From Mytilus trossulus (taxonomy: Eukaryota; Mollusca; Bivalvia; Mytilida; Mytilidae), in NCBI RefSeq assembly GCF_036588685.1, contig NC_086378.1, positions 79,377,127-79,441,126 of the forward strand: a stretch of 64,000 nt of DNA, in the 5' to 3' direction. Position numbers and translations under genes: made by a program. Shown piece by piece: positions 29,900 through 40,269 of the stretch. The stretch's first letter is position 1, and every line of letters starts with the position of its first letter. Below the pieces are notes generated by a model. That model was not told the origin of the DNA, did no database searches, and saw only the letters and a program-made list of their open reading frames with translations.

Positions 29900-32800
29900 A
29901 CGAGTCGATTGAACGTTAATATAGGTCGGGTAAATGTGCTGGAATAGTAGGTAACTCATCTGAACTTTGAGGCAATGTATAGTATCTCTTCAATGCGACG
30001 TCTTACGTCACTTATCGCGGTTTCATCTGCCGTACCCACTTCATCGTCAAATTATTCTATGTAATCAATAAGTGTACCTTTCTTCAGGCGGATTAGACGA
30101 TTGCCATCATTTAAAATGGTTAAGGGGCAACTGTTTCCTTTTCCAACTACATGCGAAACCAATTCGCAACTATTCAGCGAGCATGGTCCTCAAATGCACT
30201 CCTGGTCAGCACTTTTATTAGTTTTAATGGTAACAGTCATTTTTGAGTTTGGCGGAACTGTGATGGTTCGTTTTATGCAAACTTGCTGAGTTGAAATCTC
30301 GTTTCCACTGTTAACACATGCCGCATTTATCACTTTATTGTTGATGGTAATTATGGGAGTACTCAGGTTTATCACTGCACTCAGTGTGTCCAAAATATCT
30401 ATCCTAAGTATAACATCGTCTGTTAATGGCTCTTTGCACACATCCCATTGTATGTTTACTCTATTAATGTCAAGAGTCGTTCTTTATAATCTTCCCAATA
30501 ACAAGCTGTTAACCCAAACCACGTAGCGTTACGTTCTCCAAATCTCCATTTTCTACCGGAATTAATTTCTCATTTACTAATGTTATCATTGCAGCAGTGT
30601 CCACAATCATGCTCACATTCTGGTCATGTATAGTACCTCGTACTGCGAAGCTCTTTCAAATGGTTCGTCTGATGACAATATCGGACGAGGCCGTGGGCAT
30701 TTGTTCGATTTTGTGATGAGGTGATGTTTCATGGCCAATAGACTTTGGAATAGTGCGTTGGCCTACTGGTCCGACCCTTTGCTGGTTAAAGACTTCATTG
30801 TTGGGGTTGCACTTTGATTTGCTCTGTATTCTAGTGAAGGTGACCGTTGTCTGAAATAACCGGGATTTCTGGAGTTTTTCCGTTGTCTTTAGGGACTATA
30901 TGCTCTCTAGCTTAGTGGGGTGTTGCTGATCGATAGGCATTAAGCTTGGATATATTTCTAACTGGCGATCTACTGCGATTGTATTGCTCAGGAGATCTTC
31001 CACGTGTATATTGATCAGGTGATCTTCCATTGATCTGCTGATCTTCCATTGATCTGTTGATCTTCCATGGTTATTTGATCAGAAGAACCGAGGTTATATT
31101 GATCAGGTGATCTTCCATTGATCTGCTGATCTTCCATGATTATTTGATCAGAAGAACCGAGGTTATATTGATCGGCTAATCCAAGGTTATGATAATTAGT
31201 TGAAGCATAACATCAGCTAGTTTTGTGACAATTATAATGAGGTTATGCATCTCATTATCAAAAGGACTGCTCATATTTGCTTTATCGGTCAGTGATACTG
31301 CGCAATCAGCAAAGTAGATTTGTCGATGGTCATAATTGGCACTTTTTGATCCATATATCGCCATCTGATTTGCTATTGAGGTTTTCAATTGTTTTAACGC
31401 CTTATTGAATGTTTCTGGGTTCCTCTCTATTACATGCCTTGAAGACTCTTTGTCTTTACATCCTCGACGGAATGCTTCGGTTCCAATCTGGTTTGATCGT
31501 CTTTCTTGCAGAAGAGCTGCTCCAAATGAATGCTTTTTTTAAGGCCTTGGAATCCTCATCTGTGTTTACCTTGCGAGTTTCCCCAAAGCCAACATCGGCC
31601 TGGCAATCTGGGACCTACACACATTTGTCCTGTTTACCCATTGTCATCTACCGGCAGTTCGTTCAAATTGGTAAATGAACGCTTCCCAAGTAATGGATCC
31701 TCTTCAATTGAGTTTTTGCATTTTTGGGAGCTGTGGGCTTCGCCTCCGGTCCCTTGCACCAAGATTTTCTTGCCATCGAATATATTCTCTCTCCAATGAG
31801 GAGTCTGAAGAAGAGGTTTTGCCACACTCTTTTGGTTTCCTCTGCCCTTTCCTGGATCGGTCAGTGGAGTCAGCTTGCTGTTATGGGAAGCCTGTTAGAG
31901 CTCCAGGAGCTGACGAGATAATTATAACTGGAGTAATAAATGTGGGATTTGCCATTGACTCGACGGGGATGATACCGTAAGTAGGCATTGCATTCAGCAT
32001 TGGAGAAACTTGATAGAATCCACTTGCAGCCAATTGTTTCTGCAATGGTGTGCTGCTCTGAACCAAATATTATTGACTCATAGTAGATCGTAAGTGTGCG
32101 TAAGAAGATACAGACGTCTTTTGCTGGTATCCTTGATTAGTACTAGAGGTTTATAGTATGTTGTTAAATGGAGATTGTTATTGAATAATTTGAACTGTCT
32201 CATGCAGGGCCAAGGGGCCTGATGTAGGACTTTTGACTTAATGTGAAGACACCTTCAACAGAGTTGGCGCAGTTGATGGTTCATGCGAACTACAATTGGG
32301 GAAAGACTCAAGGCATGGATTTTGTTGTGTACTTTTGGTAAACTTGTGTTGTACTGGCTAAGGTCAAATTTTGTTTAGATGATGTGTCCTTTGCAGGAAT
32401 TTTAACTTCTTTATTTCGATTGTCCACTAATTCATTTACAACAGTTGTTGGAATTTACCCTGCTGTTCAAAGGCACTTTTAAATTGAACTGTGTCTCCTT
32501 CCTCAGTTGTTGTCAGCTTGTCCATTCGTCTCACCATAACATTGAATATCTTATTGGTCTGACCATCAATTCCGCCAAGCAATTATTACTAGCCTTGTGG
32601 TCTATCCTGTCTTCAGACTGCTGAAGTTGTTGAGATATTGCAATCATCTGTTCGTTATTAATATTCATTGCCTTTTTCTGTTCAGCTTGAAACGTAATGA
32701 GACCAACACATATTTTATCAATTCGCGCTTCGCTCTGTTTTATATTGCGGTAAATCTCAGCTGTTCTTTGAGATTAGATTTTCTATCTGCTAAAAATTAT

Positions 32801-32937
32801 TGGTACAATTGTTTAATAGTAATTTCTGAGCTGTCCTCTGTTTAATCGTCTTCAGCTGTGGGTTTCTCCATATCTTCAAGTGATTTAGTTTCTGCCATTT
32901 CAATGTTCTTGTCCTTGTTGTCCTCAATTCCTGTCAT
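29900..32937 (-). pseudogene. Degenerate Ty3/gypsy-like gag-protease region
   Basis: On the minus strand a possible gag start at 32937 gives an acidic N-terminus that meets a stop after about 36 codons. Around 30650-30540 lies a retropepsin signature, V-D-T-A-A-M-I-T-L-V (Asp-Thr codons ending at 30593). Downstream is the typical strand D-I-L...I-T-I-N-N-K-V-I and then P-P-N-S-K-M-T-V and R-L-I-R-L-K-K-G-T-L-I-D, as found after the protease of Ty3/gypsy-type polyproteins. Several stops and frame changes show it is broken. Reverse transcriptase and integrase are absent from the element. Confidence 0.7.
31000..31175 (-). repeat. Coding tandem repeat in the gag remnant
   Basis: A unit of roughly 77 nt with TGATCTTCCATTGATCTGCT occurs more than twice. 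On the minus strand it corresponds to a repeated M-E-D-Q-Q-I-N and S-P-D-Q-Y-N-L-G-S-S pattern, so expansion happened in gag-like low-complexity sequence. Confidence 0.6.
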
Positions 32938-33587
32938 TTCACTGGTATGTGTTTAAATGATTCTCAATTCACAGTTTAATGTTTCAAATTGCAAAATATT
33001 GCGACCCAAGAAATAAGATAGGCACTGAATAATATCTTAAGGCGGATAAATCAAAAATCACAGCTTTTATGTGTGACCCAAGACAACAAATAGTGCTGCT
33101 TTTAATGAAAGCTACTACTGCAGTTTTTTATGAAAGCTACTACTTTGTGTATGAAATGACAAGCAAGGCAAAATCAAAAAGGACACTACTGGGACAGATA
33201 CTAAATGACACTATACATCAATTAAATGCTTATATATATTCAGGTCAATTCTCAATAATGAATATTTGCTTATTTTTCAAGGCGGCCATTTTGAAAATAG
33301 CCGCCATTTTGTATTTCAAAAATAGATCAAAACAAAATCTTGCTAAGTACACCAGGTTATCAAATATGTTGATTTTTGTGCTTCCAGCATCAAATCCTCT
33401 GTGGTGTGTGTAATAATGGAAAATATTTTAGAACGTACGGCAGCCATCTTGAAATAAGCCGCCATATTGAATTTTGAGGGTGGGTCCATAGCTAATATTG
33501 CTCAGTACACAAAAATGTACCTTCATGCAAAAATTGGTGCTTTCCTCATTATTTGAGCAATTTTTTCACCGATCGGCCGGACTATTT

Positions 33588-34769
33588 GATTTATGGAGTT
33601 TTATTCCTTACAATAAAGTTGAAATATATCACAAGGATATTCAAAGTCGAAAGATAAGTTGACAATACCATGGCCAAAAAGAAAAAGAAATTGGCATACA
33701 AACAAACAACAAATGTACAAAACACAACGTAAACAACTAATAACTGAGCAACATGAAACCCATCAATAATCGGGAGTGATCTCATGTGCTCCGGAAGGGT
33801 ACACAGACCTTGATCTGCCTGTGACAATTGTCGTCGTGATCGTTTAAGGTGGCTCGGGCGTATTCGAAGTTTCTATCAGAAGTGCCGTATTTTTGGTTAT
33901 TTTATTCTTTATAGAAAATGAATCAAATTGGTCGAAAAAAAATAGGGGGTCACGGACCATTTAAGCTCAATATTTTACTTTTAAACAGGTACGTAAAAGG
34001 GACCATGTTTCAATGAAATTATAGGGGAAATAGAGGTGTTGATATATATTTTTTCGGAATATCAAAAAAACGTTCTATGACAATTGTTCCAAATCTGTAA
34101 TATGAAAAGCTGGAATACAGCTTCAAAGAATGAGCCAATAAAAAACATAGGTCACCGATAAGGGAAAAAAAATATTTTGCCTTACAACCCAAATTTGGGC
34201 GGGAAAATGGTAAAAATGGGTGAAATGTCATTTTGACCCTTTAAAAAATACCGATAATAACGAAAATGTTCTATTAGTCACATAACTACAATTATCGGTC
34301 GTCCCACGGTCTATATCACTCTGTTCAGCTCTTAATATTATTCCGTATCATGCCTTTGTGACGTCAAATACGTTGACCCGGCCTTAATAACTTTGACCCG
34401 GACATATCAGCGACGTCATAATGTTTGAACCGATGTTAATAACTTTGACCCGAACTTATCAAGTCATCTTTTGTGTGCTGGTGAAACAAAGAAAACACTT
34501 CTGAAACACGCAAATATAGTCCGATAAATCGATTATCAGATTATCTGCATATTGATATTGTAAAATATCAGCTGCTTGACATTATATGAAGGCTTTTTGA
34601 TCTCGTTCGCTACGCTCACTCGACAAAAAGCTTCATATTATGTCTCGCAGCTGATATTTTACGATATCAACATGCAGATAACCTGATAATCGGTAATGAT
34701 TTAATATTTCTAATCAATCAAAATATTAAAAAATTTTACGACAAATACTTTTGTAATTCATGCGTGAAA
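33588..34769. other. Spacer between duplicated blocks
   Basis: 33588-33810 is the end of the left block (family C repeat). 33840-34525 has no recognised gene. A long hairpin follows at 34529-34692. The ORFs on the minus strand (33591-33827, 34019-34231) look accidental. Confidence 0.6.
34529..34692. mobile_element. Palindromic hairpin element, about 164 bp
   Basis: The left arm GATTATCAGATTATCTGCAT and onward is matched by the reverse complement ending CAGATAACCTGATAATC. Inner parts CTTTTTGATCTCG and CGACAAAAAGCTTC also pair, so nearly the whole element folds on itself. It lies 78 bp before the right block. Confidence 0.75.
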
Positions 34770-34962
34770 ATTAAAAGGTGAAAAATCGTTTTAGTTTCAA
34801 CGATTTTTGAAACAATATAAAAAGACCAATGAATACTGCAAAACTAGTACGACGAGACACGCTTAGCTTCATATGATGAGGGGACATGGAAGGAGTTTTT
34901 GAATTACTTGGTGCTCACTCATTTTCGTAATATAAGTTCATATACATGTAGGACTCTAATCA

Positions 34963-35755
34963 ATGGCGGGTTCCAAATGTATGGCAGATTCCCAATATAT
35001 GGCAAACGTGACGTAACACACAATAAACAACTCAAATCTATGGCAGATTTTTGTTTTCTCCAAATCTAGGGCAGGTCTTTAAATTGCGTCACAATGGAAT
35101 AACGCAATATCACCTGGCCGCCGCCACACACTATTGCAGAACTCATAGATTTGATCACGATTCAAGATAAGGGTCAACAGTTTGCGGATGGTTTAAAGGA
35201 ACATGTGACCTAACTATTATTAGGAAGAGGGACAAAACGTGCTCTACAGGCCGAAACCTGGGACGAACAAGCTAGGGCACCACTTTTTCAGAACCGTATT
35301 ATAAAAAAAGGAGTTATAGTAAAACAAATTCTACCTGCGGCTGGCAAAGTTTATTAGGTAAAAGATAAATTTAACGAATACCTATTTGATTTAAATTGTC
35401 AACAAATAAACAAAGATGTATTAACGATGAAATAAATATTATTTAATCCTGAAATTTATTTAATATTTATTTTACCAACAAATTTTGGTTACCATCACAA
35501 TGATCACGATTTAGTTGACCATTATTTCACAAATGTTTATAGACATGTCGTACATTTCCACTATTTTCAGACAAATCATTGACCATATGTGTACTGCTTT
35601 GCTTTCCATTTGCTCAAAATTTGCCATAGATTTGGAAACAACGAAAATCCGCCATAGATTAGGAAATTACAAAACTTGACGTCACATTTGCCATAGATTA
35701 GGAATCTGCCATAGATTTTGAACCTACTATAGATTTTAGTCCTACATACATATTG
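34963..35755. mobile_element. Right-block copy of the 22689-23486 TIR element
   Basis: Nearly identical to the left copy, including the inverted ends, the 6-bp flanks and the coding-like fragment with the same stop codons at 35140-35435. Confidence 0.7.
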
Positions 35756-36303
35756 TAATATTGATATTCTAAATAGTTACTTTAAACAATACAACACAAA
35801 CAGTCAGGAAAGGGGAAATATTTTCGTACATATATTTTGTTTATATTTGCCAGATCATTTTAAAAAGTTTGCTTTATGTTCAAAAACATATTTTATATTC
35901 ATTTTCAGGATGATAACAATGTTTTTTTTAAATTAAATATGAATATACCTTGATTTGTGCTAGACCGATCATGTCAAGCCATATTTTAATTAACATTCTG
36001 AAGAAGTCTTGTCACCGTATTCGAACTTGATAATTTTATTCTGGGCCAACAAGTCTAAACTGCATTTACTCCTTTCACGGTACGTACATGGGGGATAAGA
36101 ACCTGCCAATTAAAAGTCTTTAATAAGACAAACCTAACCAACACCGGGCGAGTAAGCTTCCGTGTTACCAAATATGCTGCCCAATTACATACAAAAAGTA
36201 CACCTATCATGTACACGTACTTATTTGGAGGTTATGAGACTTTATTGTTAAAATATAGAGCAAATGTCAATATTGTACAGCTGAAAAGATTCTGTTACAT
36301 TTT

Positions 36304-36840
36304 CTATGATCTTTTATCGTATCGATTGTACACGTCCTGAATTTCTTTCATTACATTTCCAAACGTAATATCAAAGTTATGCTTGGAATCTTCTGGCTTG
36401 AACTGTTGGTCAGTATCAACAATTAGTCGGATATTTCCATTTTCTTCAGTATTTAAACAAAAGTCGAACGCTTCTAAGAAAACAGACTCCATCAGTTTTG
36501 ACTGCATTGGATAATGAATTGGAACTACAAGAGCTATCAATGGTAATCTCACGGGAGGTTGATTCTTCGGAAACTCTCCGTTATTACATTTGTAAATCAC
36601 ACCTGTCTGGTTATCATGGTGCTCCTTAAATCGTTGTCGGAAGTTACGACCAGTAATACCGACATAAATAGGATATTGATGTACTCCCGAATCTAAGTAA
36701 AAAATGTACATTCCGCTTTGGTTATTTGGGGTTTTATTGATATCCTCTGGTTTATTTACTTGATAACTGGATTAATCTCCCCAAATTTTCTTAACGCACC
36801 AAAATATGAATGGTGCGTTTCTTTCTGCATGAGATGCCAT
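36304..36840 (-). pseudogene. GIY-YIG gene copy with a nonsense codon
   Basis: The same 179-codon frame as 24045-24581, but codon 23 is TAA (minus 36774-36772) where the left copy has CAA. The remaining open frame starts at the methionine of the GIY motif (135 codons) and would lack the first 43 residues. I found only this one difference across the coding frame, so inactivation looks recent. The poly(A) signal is retained (36246-36241). Confidence 0.75.
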
Positions 36841-36889
36841 CTTTACCTAAATATAAAAAAAAAGATATCTGTCAAAATGTTTCAGGGTA

Positions 36890-37160
36890 TCACCAGCCCA
36901 GTAGTCAGTTCTTCGGTGTTGACATGAATATTTATATGGTCATTTTTATAACTTCCTGTTACAAAACCTTTTTTAAAAAGGCTAAGGATTTCTTATCCCA
37001 GGAATATATTACCTTCGCCGTATTTTGGCACAACTTATTTGGAATTTTGGGTCCTCAATGCTCTTCAACTTTGTACTTGTTTGGCTTTATAACTATTTCG
37101 ATCTGAGTGTCATTGATTCGTCTTATGAAAAGGAAACGCGCGTCTGGTGTAAGTAAATTA
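36890..37160 (+). repeat. Dispersed mussel repeat, right-block copy
   Basis: Homologous to 24640-24905; its hammerhead-core-like part is degenerate (TTGATTCGTC and GGAAACGCGCGTCTGG). Confidence 0.7.
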
Positions 37161-38252
37161 TAGTCTTCCTCTACTGTATCCATTGCTTAAACATGGTCAT
37201 GGATAGCTCTACCAGTCATTTACAAAGTATGTTGCATTATGAACAGATATATGGTGGACGGATACGGCCATTTCACGATTTCTCGATTTCTCGATTTCAT
37301 ATGAAAGTGAAAGAAGACAACCCGAAAATGCGAAATGACCGAATACGGCTACCATACACATATGATATAACCTTTGGATTTCTTCAACCTCAAATCGTTT
37401 TAATACTCATGGACTTAAACACATTACCGTATTAAGAGTTGATACCGCGTCTGTAATAAGAAATTGAAAGTTACGACCAAATCTTAAGGTACGACCAAAT
37501 CTAAAACTACGATTTCTACGAAATAATTTTATTTATGAAATATTGGTGCTAATGGACTAAGTCAGTTTTCAAGTAAAAGCAATATCATTTAATACCATAT
37601 TGAACTATTCACAACACATATGTCAACTCAGTAATCTTAAACATATAACCGTACTTACCTATAAATGAGATAAGAAGTCGGATGACCACACGTATGATAT
37701 ATATCAGACAAATAAACTTTTGTTTGTTACAAGTTTTATTTATAACCTAAAGCATTTGGAAAAACCGTGGATGTGTATGCATGTACAGGATTTCCTTTCC
37801 ATCAAGTGTTTATATGTATATATAAGTACTTATCTATATTTATATAAGTACTTGTCTATATATATTATGTAAAAGTACAAAGAACTTATGATACATGAGT
37901 TTAACACTCAATATAAAACGTCAATAACAAACATGTTCAACAATTATGTATGCGATTGATAATTTTAACAAGTGTGGTGCATAAAAGTATCGAACTGATC
38001 TTACCTTATTAACACAATCGGTACCAATGTGTCTGCAATAGATGCATTATACGAGATACTAATGAAAGGTATTCTTTCACATACCGTAACCGTCTTAACG
38101 TAACAACGATATATATGTATCGTTATCCCACTACCCTGGTGTCTCCTGGAATCTGTCATATGAACAGAGGTAATTGATTGAAATGAAATTGTCAACTCCA
38201 ACACACTAACAACATGCTTGTATAACAAATGGCTGTGTTTACACCTAAAACA

Positions 38253-38400
38253 ACTACTCGGATTACAGACGAATCTGTCCAGTTCGAAATGTTTTAAGGC
38301 CTACCATCCACTAGCTATATAAAAGTTAAATGTTTGTAGCTAGTATATGCTAGGCCTTTGAAATTTCCAACTGGACAGGTAAGTCTGTACTCAGAGTAGT
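38253..38400. mobile_element. Palindromic MITE-like hairpin, right-block copy
   Basis: Counterpart of 26135-26283 with roughly 8 percent substitutions; the arms still pair. Confidence 0.65.
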
Positions 38401-38716
38401 CATTTAAGTGCGAATGCATCATTTTTTGTCCATGTGTTATGATGAACAATAATTGACACTTGACTTTAAATTAAGATTGAAATTATATTTTTAAACTGAG
38501 TCTTTCACAATGTTTGTAATATACCTTCCTTACTTTTAAGTGACTTGCAATATAGACGTAAGAAAATGTGGTATGATTGCAAATGAGACAAATCTCAAAC
38601 AGAGACCACATGACATAGACGTAAGTAGATATATGTGACCGTACATTTGTCAACAACGACAACAACCCGGACTGTAATTCTGTATACTTTTAATATCTTT
38701 TTTTTTTAAATTATAG

Positions 38717-38758
38717 CAGTCAGTAATCAAGTTATTACAGCAAAGCCCTCTAACAATA
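38717..38758 (+). CDS. Duplicate of exon 12 (linker)
   Basis: Forty-two nt with TAGCAG acceptor and GTAAGT donor, phases 1 to 1. One residue differs from exon 12 (L to V). It has no upstream partner exon in this block, so use would require splicing from exon 11 at 22410 over 16.3 kb. Confidence 0.55.
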
Positions 38759-39845
38759 GTAAGTATAACTGATTTCTGTTTTTGACAGTAAATATATACA
38801 GCGTTGTATGAATTTTCATGGTCATCGACGAAACCCCAAAATACGATTTTATACATTTAAACATTTGTAAATAATTTTCGAATCAAACACCTCATTCTTG
38901 ACTCTGTGTAGTGGATCAAGAGAACATACAAACAAGTTAAATAGACTCGGAAGTGCATTAAATGCAGATTCCATAAATTTGTTTTTAGAACTAAGACTTA
39001 TAACTGGTCTTAGTTGGTTCTAAGTAAAACACAGCTTTTCAAAGTTCGAACCGATGTTCTAATACTGAGGTGAAAATATAATACATAAAATGGAATTCAC
39101 CGGATATTCTTGACAACATGACAGATCAAATCAACCACCTGCATCATAATCCTCATTTTAATACCATTCTAATCAGTCATTTATTTGAAGATTTGTTTCA
39201 AAGAGCATCAAATTAAAGTTTACAAAAATGATACATCAAAAAAATATATATTTGGTAAACACGTGGCAATACCACAACCAATATAAAAAAAATGAAATCG
39301 CAAAAATATGGAGCACTGAGGAAAGTCCCTAATTAAATGACAAACCCAAAAACTCAAACACATCAATCGAAAGGATAATGACTATCATATTCCTGACTTC
39401 GTACATGCATTTCGTAACTATGTAGAAAATGGTGGATTTAACTTGGTTTTAAAGCTAGCTCTGACTTGTATGACAGTGGCATCAAATTCTATTATATTGA
39501 TAACGATGTGTGAACAAAAATAAAGGTTTCTAACTGTGATCATAAATACAACATTTTTCAACTAGTATGGCTGTCTATAGATGAAAACTGTAGATTGTTT
39601 TTTTTTTAATTGTGGCCCACAATTAATATCTCATTAAAACTTGAGGCTAATTGTATTTTTCTTAAAAAAATAATTAAATTATGAACAAAACCTTAATTAG
39701 TATAAAGATAAGAAGATTTTGTATAGTTGCCCATTAGACAACTCTCCACCGGAGACCAAAGACATAGAAGTAAGCAACTACAAGTGTATGTTACAACTTT
39801 TCTTTACTATAGGATTACTACTAACACTATAATTGTTTATTTCAG

Positions 39846-40054
39846 GAAAGTGTGTGAGCTCACAATCGGACTGTAACGTATTTGGTAATGGAGACTATAA
39901 CACATGTGGTGATTGTCGTTATTTCGCTACTTGCTCAGATACATTAGTGTATATCAGATCATGTCCGAACAATTTATCGTTTGATTCTGTAACCGGAACT
40001 TGTCAGTTTATCTCCAACACATGTCGTTCAAGTAGTCGTGTCCCCTTCGGATAA
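39846..40054 (+). CDS. Duplicate of exon 13 (chitin-binding domain)
   Basis: 209 nt, open and with all cysteines intact. By eye it differs from exon 13 at six bases: three silent, V to I, G to R, and TGA to TAA. The flanking introns have diverged much more. Acceptor TTTCAG and a downstream AATAAA (40264-40269) are kept. It is either an alternative terminal exon of the mosaic gene or an orphan 3' fragment. Confidence 0.6.
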
Positions 40055-40263
40055 TTTTATGTATTTTGTATATTGTGATAGATTTTTGCTTTAAAAGATA
40101 TTTTGACAGTAATAACATAAATTAGTGTGTATTTTTTGATGGCTCAAATGTAAATGCTCTCTTTTCTTACCTTTTTTTATTGTGTAATTAGTCTGTACAT
40201 ATATATGCAGTGTTTCTGTTTAAGTGTATAGAAAATGGTAAAATAATTTGCACGTATTGGATG

Positions 40264-40269
40264 AATAAA
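40264..40269 (+). terminator. Poly(A) signal after the duplicate terminal exon
   Basis: AATAAA 210 nt past the TAA, corresponding in position to the signal at 28286. Confidence 0.5.

Larger units (their letters stand above)
29459..33584. mobile_element. 4.1-kb long-TIR element carrying a gag-protease remnant
   Basis: The ends TAGTCCGGCCGATTGGTG and CGATCGGCCGGACTA are inverted, and inverted similarity continues for about 160 bp, including CAAGATGGC-type words. TTT flanks both sides (29456-29458 and 33585-33587), and the right block has the uninterrupted site near 41217, so this is an insertion younger than the duplication. Inside, on the minus strand, is a degenerate LTR-retrotransposon-like gag and protease region. 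No transposase, reverse transcriptase or integrase was seen. Confidence 0.8.
22500..33800 (+). repeat. Segmental duplication, left block
   Basis: Homologous in the same orientation to 34770-41445. Without the later 4.1-kb insertion at 29459-33584 it is about 7.2 kb. It includes the 3' part of intron 11, exons 12 and 13, and the 3' flank of the mosaic gene. The last 200 bp are a dispersed repeat (family C) that is also found elsewhere, so the true right border could be slightly earlier. Confidence 0.9.

Noticed and set aside
31409-32066. Several overlapping ORFs on both strands inside the 4.1-kb element
   Set aside because: Most plus-strand frames are shadows of the decayed minus-strand gag region.
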